A stretch of 64,000 bases of DNA, from contig JAREIK010003114.1 of NCBI GenBank assembly GCA_029783825.1, positions 52,025-116,024 of the forward strand. Reading direction: 5' to 3'. The position numbers were made by a program, and so were the translations under genes. Source of the stretch: Sapria himalayana (Eukaryota > Streptophyta > Magnoliopsida > Malpighiales > Rafflesiaceae). This document shows, in pieces, positions 1-13,690 of the stretch (its first letter is position 1; each line of letters starts with the position of its first letter). A model generated the notes under the pieces. The model did not search any database. It was not told the DNA's origin and saw only the letters and a list, made by a program, of their open reading frames with translations.

Positions 1-1239
1 TGTCCTCCAACTTATCAAATTCTTTTTGATATTTTATATCAGTTTGTATCATCAAATAAGTTTAATTCCATCTTGTAGGATAATCTAATTGCAATGAAGA
101 TCAATATGTCAAGTTTGCTTCTTCAACACTTAACTTAAACATATCTAATCTTTTAGGACTGCTTCTCGCATATTTTACCACACCTCTAATTTTCTAAATA
201 GCACCCTCAACTACTGCAATGCCATCTCTGACAATTAAGTTTAGGATATGAGCACCACATCTCATATGAAAATGATAGCCTCTCAAAGGTACAACACTTT
301 TCTTCACAAAACTTTTTTCAATTGTTCAACTGTAACATCATTATTTGATGCATTGTCAACAGTAATGAACATCAACTTTCTCAAACCCCATTCATTCATG
401 CAAAACTCAATAGCATTTCTAATATTAACTCCATAATGTCTTTTAATTATGCAAAAGTTCAAAATCCTTTTATGCATATTCCATTGAGAATCAATGAAAT
501 GAACAGTCAATCAGATATACGACAAATTTTGAATGCTAGTCCAAGTATCGGTAGTAAATGAAACTCTACAACAATGAGATGATACGCTATCAAATAATTT
601 CTTCTTTTTTTCTTCACAAACAAAGAAAAACAACCCCTCAGTTAGAGTGCCGAGATGGAATTTTAAATTGAGGCACACTAACTTTACAAAACTCCTTAAA
701 CTCATCCTTCTCAACAAAACAAAAAAGGCAATTCATCTTTTATGATCATTTTCACAAAAGACTCCCGAACTAGTTGTTGATCAAATTGCCAACAAGTTAA
801 TTTGTTATCCTGTGAACTAGAACCTTTAGTGAAACTCAACAAAGATTGTGACTTGTCTTTACCTTTGTGAGCTTCTATTAATTCATTTTTGTGTGAAAAT
901 TTCATACAAGTCTTTCTAAAGTATTTTTATAAACCCAAGTACCTTGATCACTTTTTTCCAAGCATTCTTTCCTGCACCATATACAAGATGCCCTGCCAGT
1001 TTCATTTCTCTCTGAATCAACTAATATCTCATAAGTTTCCCAAACACCAGACTTATACTTTTTATGAGCTTGAGTTTAAGATGTACCTTGACTTTCTTTT
1101 ACAATTGGAATTGAAGAACCTGCTATAATATAGGAGGGTTCGTGAAAAAATGATGATTGGATTGACCAGTACTTTGATCATTTGATATGTGATCATCTTC
1201 AATTTATTGTATTTTTTGTTTACCACTGGATTGTGCCAT
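1..1239 (-). pseudogene. hAT transposase pseudogene (h1), N-terminal and central part
   Basis: Remains of a BED-finger hAT transposase read on the minus strand. The probable original start is the ATG at 1237-1239 (MAQSSGK), the same place as in h2 and h4, but a TAA follows within a dozen codons. Downstream are the BED-finger region around 890-1110, a K/S-rich linker, then the start of the RNase H-like catalytic fold with TTDTWTS (about 530-560), ITVDNASNND (about 340-375) and the region next to the conserved CCAHILNL block. The frame is broken repeatedly: a deletion in the BED finger after the GT of the GTSGL motif, stops between blocks, and a frameshift after EQLKK near 305-320. It cannot encode an active enzyme. 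The identification rests on block-by-block match with the longer frames in h2 and h4. Confidence 0.85.
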
Positions 1240-1835
1240 CTGCATTATCATTAATTAATATGATATGTTAAGCATAAATACATATAAATATTTCAAACAA
1301 GCAAGCTCTAGAAAACTAACTGTAACACATTCAGCCCACTCATTCAGCCCAACCACAACACCAAAACCAATACTCAACAAAACTGAATGAAACACATAAT
1401 AATAATAATAATTAATCACTCAATTCTCATCAGAAAAACAAACCAAAAGTTTGGTGGCATCTGAGACATGGTGGAGGCAACCGGAAGTGTGACGGACAAG
1501 GCATGGACCTAACTGAACACGGCTGGAATGGCATGAGGCAACCTAGAACTCGTTGGAACAGTAATAGGTGCGTCAGAATTGGATGGGTAGTAGCGGAATT
1601 GGTGCCATCTTCATGTTATATATATATATAAATATATTCCTGGTTCTAGTATCGGTTTTTTAGGATGGGACGGTTCTCGGGATGGATATTCATTAAGATC
1701 CGGAACCATCCCAAAAAAAATACGTGATAGAACGAGACGGGAAAAGTCAAAGTCAACGGATTTTGTTAGTCGTGATTCTTTCAGGACAAGTCTTTGGGTC
1801 GGGTCGTGAATCTCCGAGTCCCGTTAGGGGCCCTA
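1..1835 (-). mobile_element. hAT transposon copy h1, 5' half, truncated by window start
   Basis: Reverse-strand copy of the same hAT element as h2 (14498-18198). It corresponds to h2 from its left end to about 16340, and the rest lies outside the window. The left terminal repeat ends at 1835; read on the minus strand it starts TAGGGCCCCTAACGGG, altered at several positions from TAGGGCTGCTCATGGG in h2. Directly outside lies CTAAATGC, the reverse complement of the GCATTTAG target copy seen at h2, h3 and h4. The subterminal region (about 1240-1835) is non-coding and includes a short TA run near 1617-1631. The flanking satellite monomer is the same H-type variant as at h2 and h4, so this is a duplicated insertion rather than an independent one. 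Confidence 0.88.
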
Positions 1836-1843
1836 CTAAATGC
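1836..1843. repeat. 8-bp target-site copy flanking h1
   Basis: CTAAATGC abuts the hAT terminus; it is the reverse complement of GCATTTAG found at h2 (both sides), h3 (right) and h4 (left). An 8-bp duplication is the hAT hallmark. Its partner would lie outside the window. Confidence 0.85.
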
Positions 1844-4800
1844 ATATAAAGTTAAATCAGTAAACTCCTAAACCCAGTAATGCCTAAATACATAAACCAT
1901 TAAACTACTAAATACTACTTAATAATTAATAAATCTAATTTTTATTGCTATTTATTATATTTTTAAATATTCATTTTAATTATTTATTAGTGTATTTATT
2001 TAGAAATATTTATTACAAAATAAATTATGAGTGGGACAAATATAATTTAAATAATATATTATTTATCTAATAAAAATATACGCTTATAAAAGAACTATAA
2101 ATTTTAAAATTAAAAATTATTATCAAGTAATATAAGATACTTTAATTTTGAATCAATTTGGGTTTTGTAAATATTTTTTAATTTATATCTATCTTAAATA
2201 TTAATAGTTTATAAATTTAATTTTTGATCATTATTATAATATCTATCAAAAAATTTATATGATATATAATTATTAATATTATTATACCAAAATATTGTAT
2301 TAAAATTTCAAAAAATTTTAAATTTTATTATATTTTAAAATGTTATAACCTTTGAAAATGATAAAAAATTATACAAATTTTTTTGTTATTTTATTTTTTT
2401 AAATAAAACCTATAAACAACTAAAAGCCTAAAAACATAAATCGCTAAACTCCTAACGACAAAACCTCTAAATACTTACACCATTAAACAGGTGTACATTA
2501 ATAAAAAATCATAAATCTCAATTTAAGTTTTATTAAGTATAATTTTAAATTTATTTTTAATTTTTTATAAGTTTATTTTTATATAAATATTAATTACAAA
2601 ATAAATTATTAGTGAGACCGATCTAATTTAAATAATTTATTTTTCATCAAAAAAAAATATATATCCTTATAAAAAGAGACAAAATTTTAAAAACAAAAAT
2701 TTATAAATTTGTAATATATTTTATTTTTATTTTGAATCATTTTAGATTTTGCAATTATATATTAATTTATATCATTCTTATTAATAATAGTTTATTAATT
2801 TTTTATTGATCATTATTATAATATATATTAATAAAATTATTTATATTGAGTTTACATTATATATAATTATTAAGATTATTATTACTGAATATTATATTCA
2901 CATTTAAAAAAAATTTAAAATTATTATATTTTCAAAGGTTATAACATTCAAAAATTAAAAAAAATCAAAAAGTTAAATTTTTTATATTTTCATTCTATAA
3001 ATAAAAACTATAAATCACATAAGACCTAAACACTTAAATCACTAAACCCAAAAATGCCTAAATAGTTAAACCATTAAACAAATATATCCTGAATAATAAA
3101 TAATAATCTCAATTTTTTTTGTATTCATTATAATTTAAATAATTTACTTTTAATAACAAAAAATATAAACGTATAAAAAGAAGCAAAACATCAAAGAAAG
3201 TATTATTTTGTAATATAATTTACTTTGATTTTGAATAAATTTACGTTTTGCAAATATATTTAAAATAATATCTATCTTATTAATAATAGTTTATTAATTT
3301 ATTTTATCATCATTAATATAATATATTTCAATATAATTGTTTATATTTAATTTCCATGATATATAATTATTAAGATTATCATAACTAAATATAGTATTCA
3401 CATTTAAAAAAAATTTAAAAATTGTTATATTTTATAAGTTTATAACCTTCGAAAATGTTAAAAAATAACAAAAATAAATTTTTTGTTATATCATTGTTTA
3501 AATAAAACTTATAAACCATTAAATCTCTAAATACATAAATATCTAAACTCTTAAACCCCAAACCCACTATATACATAAACCTTTAAACTCATAAACCTTA
3601 AATATAATTTAAATAATTTATAGAAATATTAATTAAAAAATAAATAATGAGTGATACAAATATAATTTAAATAATATATTTTTCATCAAAAAAACATATA
3701 AGGTTATGAAATGATTCAAAAACTAAAAAAAAATTATTATTTAGTAATAAATTTTACTTTCATTTTGAATAATTTTAAGTTTTTTAATTAAATTTTAATT
3801 TATATCTATCATATTAATAATAGTTTATTAATTTATTTTTTGATAATTGATATAATATCTATCAATAAAATTGCTTATATTTAGTTTATATTATATATAG
3901 TTATAATATTTATTATTACTAAATATTGTATTAAAATTTTTAATAAAATTTAAAATTATTATATTTTCAAATGTTATAACCTTTGATAATTTGAAAAAAT
4001 ATCAAAAATAAATTTTTTGTTATTTCATTGTTTGAATAAAACCTATGAACCATTAAATGCCTAAATACTCAAATCAATAACTTCTAAATCTCGAAAACCC
4101 TAAATAGATAAATTTTTTAAACATGTATATCTTAAATAATAAATAATAAATATCTTTTTTATTTTTTTCATTATAATTTTAAATATTCATTTTAATTATA
4201 TATTTATTTATTTTTATATAAAAATTAATTAAAAAATAAATTATAAGTTATACAAATATAATTTATATAAATTATTTTTCAACAAAAAAATATAGATAAT
4301 CTTAATAAAAGAAAAAAAATTAAAAACAAAAAAATATTATATAGTAATATATTTTGTTTTGTTTCTGAATCATTTTAGGTTTTATAATTACATTTTAATT
4401 GATATCTAACTTATTAATAATAGATTATTAATATATTTTTTGATCATTATTAGAATATTTATCAATAAAAATGTTTATTTTGAATTTATATGATATATAA
4501 ATTTAATAATTATTATAACTAAATATTGTAATCACTTTTGAAAAAAGTTTTAAAATTATTATATTTTCAAAGGTTTAACCTTTGAAAATATCAAAGAATA
4601 ATAAAAATAAATTTTTTGATATTTTATTTTTTAAATAAAAAATATAAACTTCTAAATGAATATATAGTTAAATCAATAAAATCCTAAATACATAAACCAT
4701 TAAACTGCTATATACTACTTAATATTTAATAAATCTAATTTTTATTTTATTTATTATATTTTTAAATATTGATTTTAATATTTATTAGTTTATTTTTATA

Positions 4801-7010
4801 AAATATTTATTCCAAAATAAATTATGAGTGCGACTAATATAATTTAATTTATTTATTTTTAATCAAAAAAAATATACATGCTTATAAAAGAAGTAAAAAT
4901 TTAAAAATTAAAAAGTATTTTTCAGTAATATATTTTAGTTTAATCTTGAATCGATTTGGGTACTGTAAATATTTTGTAATTAATATCAATCTTATTATTA
5001 ATAGTTTATTAATTTAATTTTTGATCATTATTATATTATCTATCATTAAATTGTTTATATTGAATTTATATGATATATAATTATTAATATTAAAATAACT
5101 AAATATTGTATTCACATTTCAAAAAATTTTAAATATTATTATATTTTCAAAGGTTATAACCTATAAAATTAGAAAAAATTACATATTTATTTTTGTTATT
5201 TTATTGTTTAAATAAAACCTATAAGCCACTAAATGCCTTAAAACATAAATTGCTAAACTCCTAAAAGAGAAAACCTGTAAATACATAAACCATTAAACAG
5301 GTGTACATTAATAAAAAATCATAAATCTCAATTTAATTTTTATTAAGTATAATTTTAAATTTTTATTTTAATTATTTATTAGTTTATTTTTATAGAAATA
5401 TTAATTACAAAATAAATAATTAGTAAGACAGATCTAATTGAAATAATTTATTTTCATCAAAAAAATTTATATCCTTATAAAAAGAGGCATAATTTTAAAA
5501 ACAAAAATTTATTATTTAGTAATATATATTATTTTTATTTTGAATCATTTTAGATTTTGCTATTATATTTTAATTTATATGATTATTATTAATAATAGTT
5601 TTTAATTTTTTATTGATCATTATTATAAGTTGTATTAATAAAATTATTTATATTGAGTTTACATTATATATAATTATTAAGATTATTATAACTAAATATT
5701 ATATTCACATTTCAAAAAAATTAAAAATTATTATTTTTTCAAAGGTTATAACCATTAAAAATTAAAAAAATATCAAAAAATTAAATTTTTTATTTTTTCA
5801 TTCTTTAAATAAAAACTATAAATCACTAAAGGTCTAAACACTTAAATCACTAAACCCCAAAACACCTAAATACTTAAACCATTAAACTAGTATATCATGA
5901 ATAATAAATAAAATTTTCTATTTTATTTGTATTCATTATAATTTTAAATATTCATTTTAATTATTTATTAGTTTATTTTTATAGAATTATAAATTAAAAA
6001 TAAATTATGAGGAAGACTATATATAATTTAAATAATTTCCTTTTAATAACAAAAAATATAAACTAATAAAAAGAAACAAAACATTAAAGAAAGTATTATT
6101 TTGTAATATATTATACTTTAATTTTGAATAAATTTATGTTTTGCAAATATATATTATAAAATATCTATCTTTTTAATAATAGTTTATTAATTTATTTTTT
6201 GATCATTTAATATAATATATTTCAATATAATTGTTTATATTGAATTTAGATGATATAAAATTATTAAGATTATCATAACTAAATATAGTATTCACATATA
6301 AAAAAAATTTAAAAATTGTTATTTTTTCTAAGTTTATAATCTTCAAAAATTAGAAAAAATAACAAAAATAATTTTATTGTTATATCATTGTTTAAATAAA
6401 ACATATAAACCATTAAATGCCTAAATACATAAATATCTAAACTCCTAAACCCTGAAGCCCCTAAATACTTAAACCTTTAAACTCGTAAACCATAAATATC
6501 TAAATTCATTTTAAGTATTTATTAGTTTATTTTTATAGAAATATTAATTGCAAAATAAAATTTTGAATGAGACAAATATAATTTAAATAATTTATCTTCG
6601 TCAAAAAAATTTATAAGATTATAAAAAGAATCAAAAATTTTAAAATAAAAAATTATTATTTAGTAAAATATATTACTTTGATTTTGAATCGTTTTAGTTT
6701 TTGCAAATATATTTTAATTAATCTCTATCTTATTAATAATAGTTTATTAATCAATCTTATGATTAGTATTATAATATCGATCAATAAAATTATTTATATT
6801 AAATTTAGATTATATTTAATTTTTATGATTATTATAATTAAATATTGTATTAACATTTGAAAAAAAATTAAAAATTATAATGTTTTCTATGGTTATAACC
6901 TTGAAAATGACAAAAAATAATAAAAGTAATTTTTTTTGTTATTTAATTATTTAAATAAAACCTATAAACCACAAAATACCTAAATAATTAAAATACTAAA
7001 CTTCTAAACT
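1844..7010 (-). repeat. AT-rich satellite array, minus orientation
   Basis: About nine monomers of the ~600-bp satellite, reading on the minus strand. From X1 outward (7010 downward) the telomere-like blocks lie near 6980 (type N), 6480 (J), 5890 (K), 5290 (G), 4690 (H), 4110 (I), 3560 (J), 3070 (K), 2480 (G) and 1890 (H). On the plus strand they appear as runs like AAACCTATAAACCACTAAA and TGCCTAAATAC. The J-K-G-H order occurs twice in this segment. No gene is seen; the short frames, for example at 6678-6860, are stop-poor AT repeat. Confidence 0.9.
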
Positions 7011-8191
7011 GTGATACTGTTGCACCACACACACATAGCGACGGACCACAGTACACACGTGCACATATTCTTGTCCATTTTGGTGTAGCATTTAGAGGGG
7101 CCAGCAAGTCCTGGAAGCAGCCATGAGTATTGGCCACTAGGTTGTAGAGGGCCCCACTAGCAAGCCGATATGATAACATTCAAAAAACCGACGAGACCAA
7201 GTAAAGTGGTGGGGAGTAAACCCAGGAGAAGCTAGGAGTGTGTCCCACTAGACTTATCACGCAGAATAGAGGGCCACCCAACCATCGCCCAACAAGAGTA
7301 GCAGGTAATCCAGATTAATTAGAGAGCTGGCAAAATCTGAAGCATCACCAAGCAGGGCCAGTAAGCAATGGAGTCTAGACCAGCCACATGGGAGGTAAAG
7401 ATTCAAACTTGTAGTTAATGTTTGTAGTCTTATTTGTATTTTGGACTTTGTATGCACCATGTACTTGTAGAGACGGATCATGACATACTCACGCACACAA
7501 TCTTGTCTGTTCTCTATGTAGCATGTGATGCTACACTTCCGGGAGCAGAAGACCGATCTTTATAGCATTTTGTAATTTTACTTGTATTCTAGCTTGGTTG
7601 TATGCATAGATAATTAGACTATGAGATGGACCTCATCATACATGCACACCGATGCATGCATATTTTTTGATATTTTGTCGGTGCAACATACAGCCACTTC
7701 TTGGAGCTCCAGGAGTAATCATTCTAACCCAAGAGAAACTATTTTTAAAATCATTGGAGCAAAAGAATGTGGAATTCAGAGGTGAGAATGAATTGACAAA
7801 GTGCCGTAGATATGGACTTGTGGATTTATGTGTATTCAGTTTTACATGTATTCCATTGCATAGTAATGACATAGGCAAATGCTTGATGCTGCATGTCACA
7901 AACATGCACAATCTTATATTTGCATAGTTTTAATATGGTGCACATTCAGGTTCCAGCAAAAGGCTTGGACAAATCCGAATGAAAAAAATGCAGTGCGCAT
8001 AATAACTCAATGCCAACTTTGAAGTCCGGGAATTCCAGGTGATTTTAGTTGTATTCGTACGCTTGGAATTATTAGGCTTTATGTTTTTTTGTCTATTTTA
8101 TGCATAGAATCATTAAGGTGCATAGGATTTGGTGGGTTGGCCTAAATTAGTCAGCATTTTAGTCTCTTGTAAGTCGTGTGCCTAAATGATA

Positions 8192-8228
8192 AATAAAGTG
8201 TGTATTTTCCAAAAAAAAACAAAAAAAA
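8192..8228 (+). other. Poly(A) signal and A-tract inside X1
   Basis: AATAAA at 8192-8197 is followed about 14 bases later by an A-tract with one interrupting C (8208-8228). The same pair occurs in inverted form in X2 (T-tract 32587-32604, TTTATT 32618-32623) and X3 (T-tract 53014-53034, TTTATT 53048-53053). This is the layout of a polyadenylated transcript end and suggests the left half of X entered the genome as a retroposed RNA. Mechanism is inference. Confidence 0.5.
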
Positions 8229-8307
8229 CCATAAACCCTAAACTTTAAATCCTAAACCTTAAACCATAAACTATAACCCTAACCCATAAACCCTAAATCA
8301 TAAATCT
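8229..8307 (-). repeat. Degenerate TTTAGGG-like heptamer block in X1
   Basis: About eleven heptamer-like units such as CCCTAAA, CCTTAAA and CCATAAA, with two exact ATAAACCCTAAA stretches. The G-rich strand is the minus strand. It follows directly on the A-tract. Degenerate interstitial telomere-like repeat; the same block is present in X2 and X3. Confidence 0.7.
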
Positions 8308-8991
8308 CATGTTTTGCACTTTTATAATCAAATGACTAAGTGTTAAATTTAAATTGAAATTCACAACTTTTAGGAATGTCACAGATTTATCTTTTTGTAT
8401 ATGTAACACAAAGTCATGACTCAAGGGGTGAGTTATGGATTCAGTCTCTTCCTTGCTTTAGATTATTCTAGCATTAGCAATGGTCATGATCGTATATTTT
8501 GTCTCTAGAACACAAAATCATATCGATGAGAATATGCCATAACTTGTGTCTCTCTGTTGAACATATTGTTATGGCACTAAGAAAGATCATGAATACATAT
8601 TTAATCACTATAATACTGGGTCATAGTATTGGATATGACCATAGCATGTTCATTTTATCTTTATATTGAAAATTCATTGCACTAGGAATGATTGTTACTT
8701 TGGACATTCCTCAAGAGCAAAAGTCATGACCCTAGAAATAGTTAAAGCTCGAGTACTACTCTTTATATCTTTCTATAGCTAAAATTCTTGGGATTGGAAA
8801 TATCACTATGGCTTATTCCTTTGATTTGTGACCTGAAGTGTCAATATGAAAGACTAATATTTTGAGCAATGATTAAAACCTTTTATACATTTGAATATGA
8901 TTCATTTACACCTTTTTGGGTATTGTGAGCTTGTATACATAACTCATTTAATATAAAAAGAAAGAAATGATACTTTTCATATCCATGAGGG

Positions 8992-9000
8992 TATAAAAAG
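8992..9000 (+). promoter_or_regulatory. TATA-like site in the right part of X1
   Basis: TATAAAAAG followed by GGGGCTAAG stands out in a stretch with mixed composition and resembles a plant TATA box. No open frame follows before the end of X, so a functional promoter is only a possibility. X2 and X3 have lost it: the corresponding minus-strand sequence begins TATAAAAAAA or ATATAAAAAA and lacks the G run. Confidence 0.2.
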
Positions 9001-9424
9001 GGGGCTAAGACATACCAATAAAATTAATTTTTTGATTCTTGATTGAAATAGAGCCCATACTTCTTTCCCTGCTCAAACCGCCCTGGGAATAGTTTGTTCT
9101 AATAGGCTACAAGGTGGTTATTTTTTTTGAGGTGAACTATGTTTTAAAAAAATTGTATTGAGTGTTTGCGTGAGAGATATTTTAGAAGATATTACAATAA
9201 TCAATATAAATAGCATCCTCAACAACTAGCTATTTCAACACATAGGGGTACAACTTTGATTTAGTCTGTTAGCATACATGAGTCAAATTACCTTTGATAG
9301 CCCAGTGATTCAACATCAAATATGATGAGACATAATAGAGATAAAGTAAATGCTCCTATTATTTTGGTTAGAGCTTTAGCAATCATTCTAGAGTTGAGAG
9401 TGGACAAAATAAATTATTTTAATT

Positions 9425-12400
9425 ATTCAGTATAATTTTAATTTTTATTTTACTTATTTATTAGTTTATTTTTATAGAAATAGTAATTACAAAATAAATT
9501 ATTAGTGAGACAGATCTAATTTAAATTAAACCGGTATATCCTAAATAATAAAGAATAAATCTCATTTTTTTTCATTTTAATTTTAAATATTCAAATTTAA
9601 TTATTTATTTGTTTATTTTTATATAAATATATATTACAAAATAAATTATGATTTAAAAAATATAATTTATATAAATTATTTTTCATCAAAATAATATAGA
9701 TAAACATTTTAAAAGAATAAAAAAATTTCAAAACAAAAAATTAATATATAGTAATATATTTTGCTTTGCTTCTAAATCATTTTAGGTTTTATAATTATAT
9801 TATAATTGATATCTATCTTATTAATAATAGATTATTAATTTATTATTTGATCATTATTAGAATATTTATCAATAAAATAGTATATATTGAATTTATATGA
9901 TATATAAATATAATAATTATTATAACTAAATATTGAATTCACTTTTGAAAAAAATTTAATATTATTATATTTTCTAAAGGTTATAACATTTGAAAATATC
10001 AAAAATAAAAAAAACATTCTTGATATTTTTTTTAAATAACACCTATAAACCACTAAATGCATGCACAGTTAAATAAGTAAACTCCAAAACCCCATAATGC
10101 CTAAATACATAAACCATTAAACCGCTATATACTACTTAATAATTAATAAATCAATATTTAATTCTATTTATAATAATTTTAAATATTCATTTTATGTAAT
10201 TATTAGTTTATTTTTATAGAAATATTTATTACAAAATAAATTATGAGTGCGACAAATATAATTTAAAAAATATATGTGCTTATAAAAGAAGTAAAAATTT
10301 AAAAATTAAAAATTATTATCTAGTAATATATTTTTCTTTAATTTTGAATCAATTTGGGTTTTGTAAATATTTTTTAATTAATATCTATCTTTTTATTAAT
10401 AGTTTATTAATTTAATTTTTGTTCATTATTATATTATCTATCAATAAAATTGTTTATATTGAATTTATACGATATATAATTATTAATATTATTATAACTA
10501 AATATTGTATTCACATTTCAAAAAATTTTAAATATTATTATATTTTCAAAGGTTATAACCTAGGAAAATGAGTAAAAATTATAGAAATTTTTTTTCATAT
10601 TTTATTTTTTTAAATAAAACGTATAAACCACTTAAAGCCTAAAAACATAAATCGCTAAAATGCTAAATGAAAAAACGTCTAAATACTTAATCCATTAAAC
10701 TGGTATACAGTAATAATAAAGCATAAATCTCATTTTAAATTTTATTCAGTATAATTTTAAATTTTTATTTTAAATATTTATCAGTTTATTTTTATAGAAA
10801 TATTAATTACAAAATAAATTATTAATGAGAAATATCTAATTTAAATTAAACCGGTATCCCTAAATAATAAATAATAAATCTCATTTTTTTCATTATAATT
10901 TTAAATATTCATTTTAATTATTTATTTGTTTATTTTTATAAATATATTAATTACAGAATAAATTATGAGTTAGACAAATATAATTTATATAAATTATTTT
11001 TCATCAAAAAAAATATACAAAAACTTTTTAAAAGAAAAAAAATTCAAAATAAAAAATTAATATATATTAATATATTATGCTTTGCTTCTGAATCATTTTA
11101 GGTTTTGTAATTATATTTTAATTGATATCTTTCTTATTAATAATAGATTATTAATTTATTTTTTTATCATTATTAGAATAATTATCAATAAAATTGTTTA
11201 TATTGAATTTATATGATATATAAATATATTGATTATTATAACTAAAGATTATATTCACTTTAGAAAAAAATTTAAAATTTATTGTATTTTTAAAGGATAT
11301 AACCTTTGAAAATATCAAAAAATAACAAAAATAAAGGTTTGGTAATTTTATTTTTTAAATAAAACATATAAACCACTAAATGCATATATAGGTAAATCAG
11401 TAAACTTATAAATACATAAACCATTAAATTGCTATATACTACTTAATAATTAATAAATCTAATTTTTATTTTATTTATTATAATTTTAAATATTGATTTT
11501 AATTATTTATTAGTTTATTTTTATAAAATATTTATTACAAAAAAAATTATGAGTGCAACAAATATAATTTAAATAATTTATTTTTAATCAAAAAAATATA
11601 AACGCTTATAAAAGAAGTAAAAATTTAAAAATTCAAAATTATTATACAGTAATATATTATAGTTTAATCTTGAATCGATTTGGTATTTGTAAATTTTTTT
11701 AATTAATATCTATCTTATTATTAATAGTTTATTAATTATATTTTTGATCATTATTATGTTATCTATCAATAAAATTGTTTATATTGAATTTATATTATAT
11801 ATAATTATTAATATTAAAATAACTAAATATTGTATTCACATTTCAAAGAATTTTAAATATTATTATATTTTCGAATGTTATAACCTAAGAAAATGATAAA
11901 AAATTATAGAAATTTTTTTTTGTTATTTTATTTTATTAAATAAAACTTATAAACCACCAAAAGCCTAAAAACATAAATCGCTAAACTCCCAACGACAAAA
12001 CCTCTAAATACTTAAATCATTAAACTGGTATACATTAATAATAAATCATAAATCTCGTTTTAATTTTTATTCAGTATAATTTTAAATTTTTATTTTAATT
12101 ATTTATCAATTTATTTTATAGAAATATTAATTACAAAATAAATTATTAGTGAGATAGATCTAATTTAAATTATACCGGTATCCCTAAATAATAAATAATA
12201 AATCTAATTTTGTTTCATTATAATTTTAAATATTCCTTTAAATTATTTATTTGTTTATTTATATATAAATATTAATTACAAAATAAATTGAGTTAGATAA
12301 ATATAATTTATATAAATTATTTTTCATCATAAAATTATTGATAAACTTTTTAAAAGAAAAAAAAATTTAAAACAAAAAATTAATATATAGAAATATATTT

Positions 12401-13682
12401 TGCTTTTCTTCGGAATCATTTTAGTTTTTGTAATTATATTTTAATTGATATATATCTTATTAATAATAGATTATTAATTTAAATTTTGATCATTATTATA
12501 TTATCTATCAATAAAATTGTTTATATTGAATTTATATGATATATAATTATTAATATTATTATAACTAATTATTGTATTCACATTTCAAAAAATTTTAAAT
12601 ATTATTATATTTTCAAAGGTTATAACCAATGAAAATGAGAAAAACTTACAAATTTTTTTTTGTTATTTTATTGTTTAAATAAAACCTATAAACCACTAAA
12701 TGCCTAAAAACATAAATTGCTAAACTCCTAAACGGCAAAACCTTTATATAAACCATTAAACATGTGTACATTAATAAAAAATCATAAATCTCAATTTAAA
12801 TTTTATTAAGTATAATTTTAAATTTTTATTTTAATTATTTATAAGTTTATTTTTCTAGAAATATTAATTACAAAATAAATTATTAGTGAGACAGATCTAA
12901 TTTAAATAATTTATTTTTCATCAAAAAAATATATATTCTTATAAAAACTAGGCAAAATTATAAAAACACAAATTTATTATTTAGTAATATATTTATTTTT
13001 ATTTTGAATCATTTTAGATTTTGCAATTATATTTTAATTTATATCATTCTTATTAATAATAGTTTATTAATTTTTTATTGATCATTATTATAATATCTAT
13101 TAATAAAATTATTTATATTGAGTTTACATTATATATAATTATTAAGATTATTATTACTAAATATTATATTCACATTTAAAAAAATTAATAATTATTATAT
13201 TTTCAAAGGTTATAACCTTCAAAAATTAAAAGAAAATCAAAAAATTAAATTTTTTATATTTTCATTCTTTAAATAAAAATTATAAATCACTTAAGACCTA
13301 AACACTTAAATCACTAAACCCCAAAATACCTAAATACTTAACCGATTAAACTAGTATATCCTGAATAATAAATAATAAATCTCTATTTTATTTGTATTCA
13401 TTATAATTTTAAATATTCATTTTAATATTTTATTAGTTTATTTTTATAGAATTATAAATTAAAAATAAATTATGAGGAAGACAAATATAATTTAAATAAG
13501 TTACTTTTAATAACAAAAAATATAAACTTATAAAAAGAAGAAAAACATCAAAGAAAGTATCATTTTGTAATATATTTTACTTTGATTTTGAATAAATTTA
13601 TGTTTTTCAAATATATTTAAAATAATATCTATCTTATTAATAATAGTTTATTAATTTATTTTTTGATCATTAATATAATATA
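9425..13682 (-). repeat. AT-rich satellite array between X1 and the inversion junction
   Basis: Minus-orientation satellite. Telomere-like blocks lie near 13330 (K), 12740 (G), 12000 (G), 11410 (H), 10670 (G) and 10090 (H). Shortened 'F' joints, in which the telomere-like block is skipped, lie at 12151-12180, 10828-10860 and 9508-9540; on the satellite strand they read ACCGGTTTAATTTAAATTAG. The last F joint is next to X1, exactly as the F joint at 51877 is next to X3. No gene is seen. The frame at 9835-10062 is monomer sequence. Confidence 0.9.
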
Positions 13683-13690
13683 TTATTAAT
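13676..13690. other. Satellite inversion junction
   Basis: Left of about 13682 the satellite reads on the minus strand; right of it, on the plus strand. The minus-strand monomer stops inside GATCATTAATATAATATATT and the plus-strand monomer starts inside an F joint (TTAATTTAAATTAGATC). The two sides are different monomer parts, so this is not a simple palindrome. All satellite, X and hAT sequence left of the point is inverted relative to the right side. Confidence 0.85.

Larger units (their letters stand above)
7011..9424 (+). repeat. Repeat X, copy X1 (full length, about 2.4 kb)
   Basis: A block clearly richer in G+C than the satellite and shared with 30710-33830 and 51994-54306. Left end GTGATACTGTTGCACC, right end near GAGTGGACAAAATAAAT before satellite resumes at TTATTCAG. 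No terminal inverted repeat, target duplication or Helitron-type CTRR end is visible, and there is no open frame above about 90 codons. Parts in order: a left part (7011-7640) with short CCCACTAG- and GGGCC-containing stretches; a gene-like part (7640-8190) with possible GT-AG exons; AATAAA plus A-tract (8192-8228); a heptamer telomere-like block (8229-8307); and a right part (8310-9424) with a TATA-like site. Its orientation relative to the surrounding satellite is the same as in X2 and X3. The left part could derive from a host transcript, but this is unproven. Confidence 0.85.

Noticed and set aside
7652..7927. Overlapping 91-codon frames on both strands in X1
   Set aside because: Neither is intact in X2 or X3; no start context or family features. 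Kept only as part of a possible captured transcript.
8229..8307. True chromosome end or functional interstitial telomere
   Set aside because: Only a few units match CCCTAAA exactly, the tract is under 100 bp, and it is repeated in all X copies.
7011..9424. X as a Helitron, LTR retrotransposon or integrated pararetrovirus
   Set aside because: No TC...CTRR ends with hairpin, no direct terminal repeats or primer-binding site, and no reverse transcriptase or other viral coding blocks were seen.
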